Source of the DNA: Ilyomonas limi
Lineage (GTDB): Bacteria > Bacteroidota > Bacteroidia > Chitinophagales > Chitinophagaceae
DNA length: 64,000 bases
NCBI RefSeq assembly: GCF_005233845.1
Contig: NZ_SZQL01000003.1
Coordinates: 186,001-250,000, forward strand
Reading direction: 5' to 3'
The position numbers and the translations under genes are program-made. The notes below the pieces were generated by a model. The model saw only the letters and a list, made by a program, of their open reading frames with translations, had not been told where the DNA came from and did not search any database. Shown here in pieces: positions 63,716 through 64,000 of this stretch (position 1 is its first letter; each line of letters opens with the position of its first letter).

Positions 63716-64000
63716 TATTATTTCCATAGCAACCACAGTACCCGAATACTGCCACCGGCAAAAAGATATCCTGCAGTTTATGCAACAGGCTTACAACCTC
63801 AATGCAACAGACAGGCGCAAGCTGGCTTTTATGTATCACTATAGCGGCATCGAAAACCGTTATTCGGTGCTGAAAGATTTTAGCCAGCCGCCACAACAAT
63901 GGCAGTTTATTAATATAGAAAGTAATGAATACACTCCATTGGATAAACGTATGGAGTTGTATAAGCAACATGCGTTGCCTTTATCTTCAAAAGCAGCACA
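63708..64000 (+). CDS. Type III polyketide synthase, N-terminal part (runs off the right edge)
   Basis: 97 codons are visible from a TTG at 63708, the only candidate after the in-frame stop at 63699. The sequence ANIISIATTVPEYCHRQKDI, RKLAFMYHYSGIENRYSVL and PLDKRMELYKQHALPLS matches the N-terminus of bacterial chalcone/stilbene synthase-like enzymes; the catalytic Cys lies beyond the window. The family condenses acyl-CoA with malonyl-CoA to make resorcinols or pyrones. It overlaps the UbiA gene by 8 bp, indicating translational coupling. Confidence 0.85.
   Translation, partial: MANIISIATTVPEYCHRQKDILQFMQQAYNLNATDRRKLAFMYHYSGIENRYSVLKDFSQPPQQWQFINIESNEYTPLDKRMELYKQHALPLSSKAA

Overview
The window is AT-rich chromosomal DNA from a member of the Bacteroidota, most likely Chitinophagales/Chitinophagaceae. 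The evidence is the TAnnTTTG-type -7 promoter elements upstream of many genes, the near absence of Shine-Dalgarno motifs, several GTG/TTG and leaderless-looking starts, signal peptides ending in AQ, and lineage-typical proteins (DUF4292 lipoprotein next to a degenerate EnvC, DUF5916 outer-membrane protein, DUF3072, YcxB-like protein, heme A synthase). No rRNA, tRNA, CRISPR array or intact insertion sequence was found. Gene density is high and most genes look like core metabolism and envelope biology, separated by intergenic hairpins and dispersed repeats.

Layout. 1-73 holds the first codons of a leftward dxs. 128-4502 is a regulatory island: a small membrane protein plus SDR oxidoreductase, a conserved 115-residue protein, and a leftward two-component pair in which a FixL-like PAS histidine kinase is followed by a receiver domain fused to a CRP/FNR-type DNA-binding module. 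Three copies of a 16-bp ACCTGACG-N4-TCAT box lie upstream of the two neighbouring transcription units and are candidate targets. 4974-7414 carries a YcxB-like protein, a GNAT acetyltransferase, a methyltransferase and a cyclophilin lipoprotein. 7496-12105 is a leftward operon of arsenosugar type: purine nucleoside phosphorylase, AhpD-like protein, radical SAM ArsS, two glycosyltransferases, and a fatty-acid-hydroxylase-like membrane protein at the end. 12266-20218 has an erythromycin-esterase-like protein and a complete RND efflux set (adaptor, pump, outer-membrane channel).

20538-36359 is mostly housekeeping: heme A synthase, RNase HII, a YrdC/YciO-family protein, a JmjC-type cupin, thioredoxin, the acpP-fabF-rnc operon, alpha-L-fucosidase, polysaccharide deacetylase, a PolB-type exonuclease, scpA, frr, an AlkA-like glycosylase and mnmD. 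36871-46900 holds envelope and other genes: a WecA/MraY-family transferase, an EnvC-like activator, a DUF4292 lipoprotein, dut, an HGSNAT/NagX-like membrane acyltransferase, a hexapeptide acyltransferase, a SET protein and mgtE. 47147-56712 is a carbohydrate region: a GH63-like glucosidase, two oxidoreductases, a glycosyltransferase fused to UDP-galactopyranose mutase, and a GH1-like protein. 56894-61897 has a small protein with a sorting-signal-like C-terminus, a CBM9/DUF5916 outer-membrane protein and gyrB. 62110-62735 is a decayed MFS transporter. The right edge starts a UbiA prenyltransferase and type III polyketide synthase gene pair whose reading frames overlap.

Most notable: (i) the kinase/receiver-CRP pair with its candidate operator boxes, which would condense a FixL-FixJ-FixK-like cascade into two proteins; (ii) the arsenosugar operon with a nucleoside phosphorylase but no arsM in the window; (iii) the glycosyltransferase-mutase fusion beside a GH1-like protein; (iv) the UbiA/type III PKS pair; (v) a family of palindromic repeats ending in TTTGAACC/GGTTCAAA scattered through the intergenic spaces.
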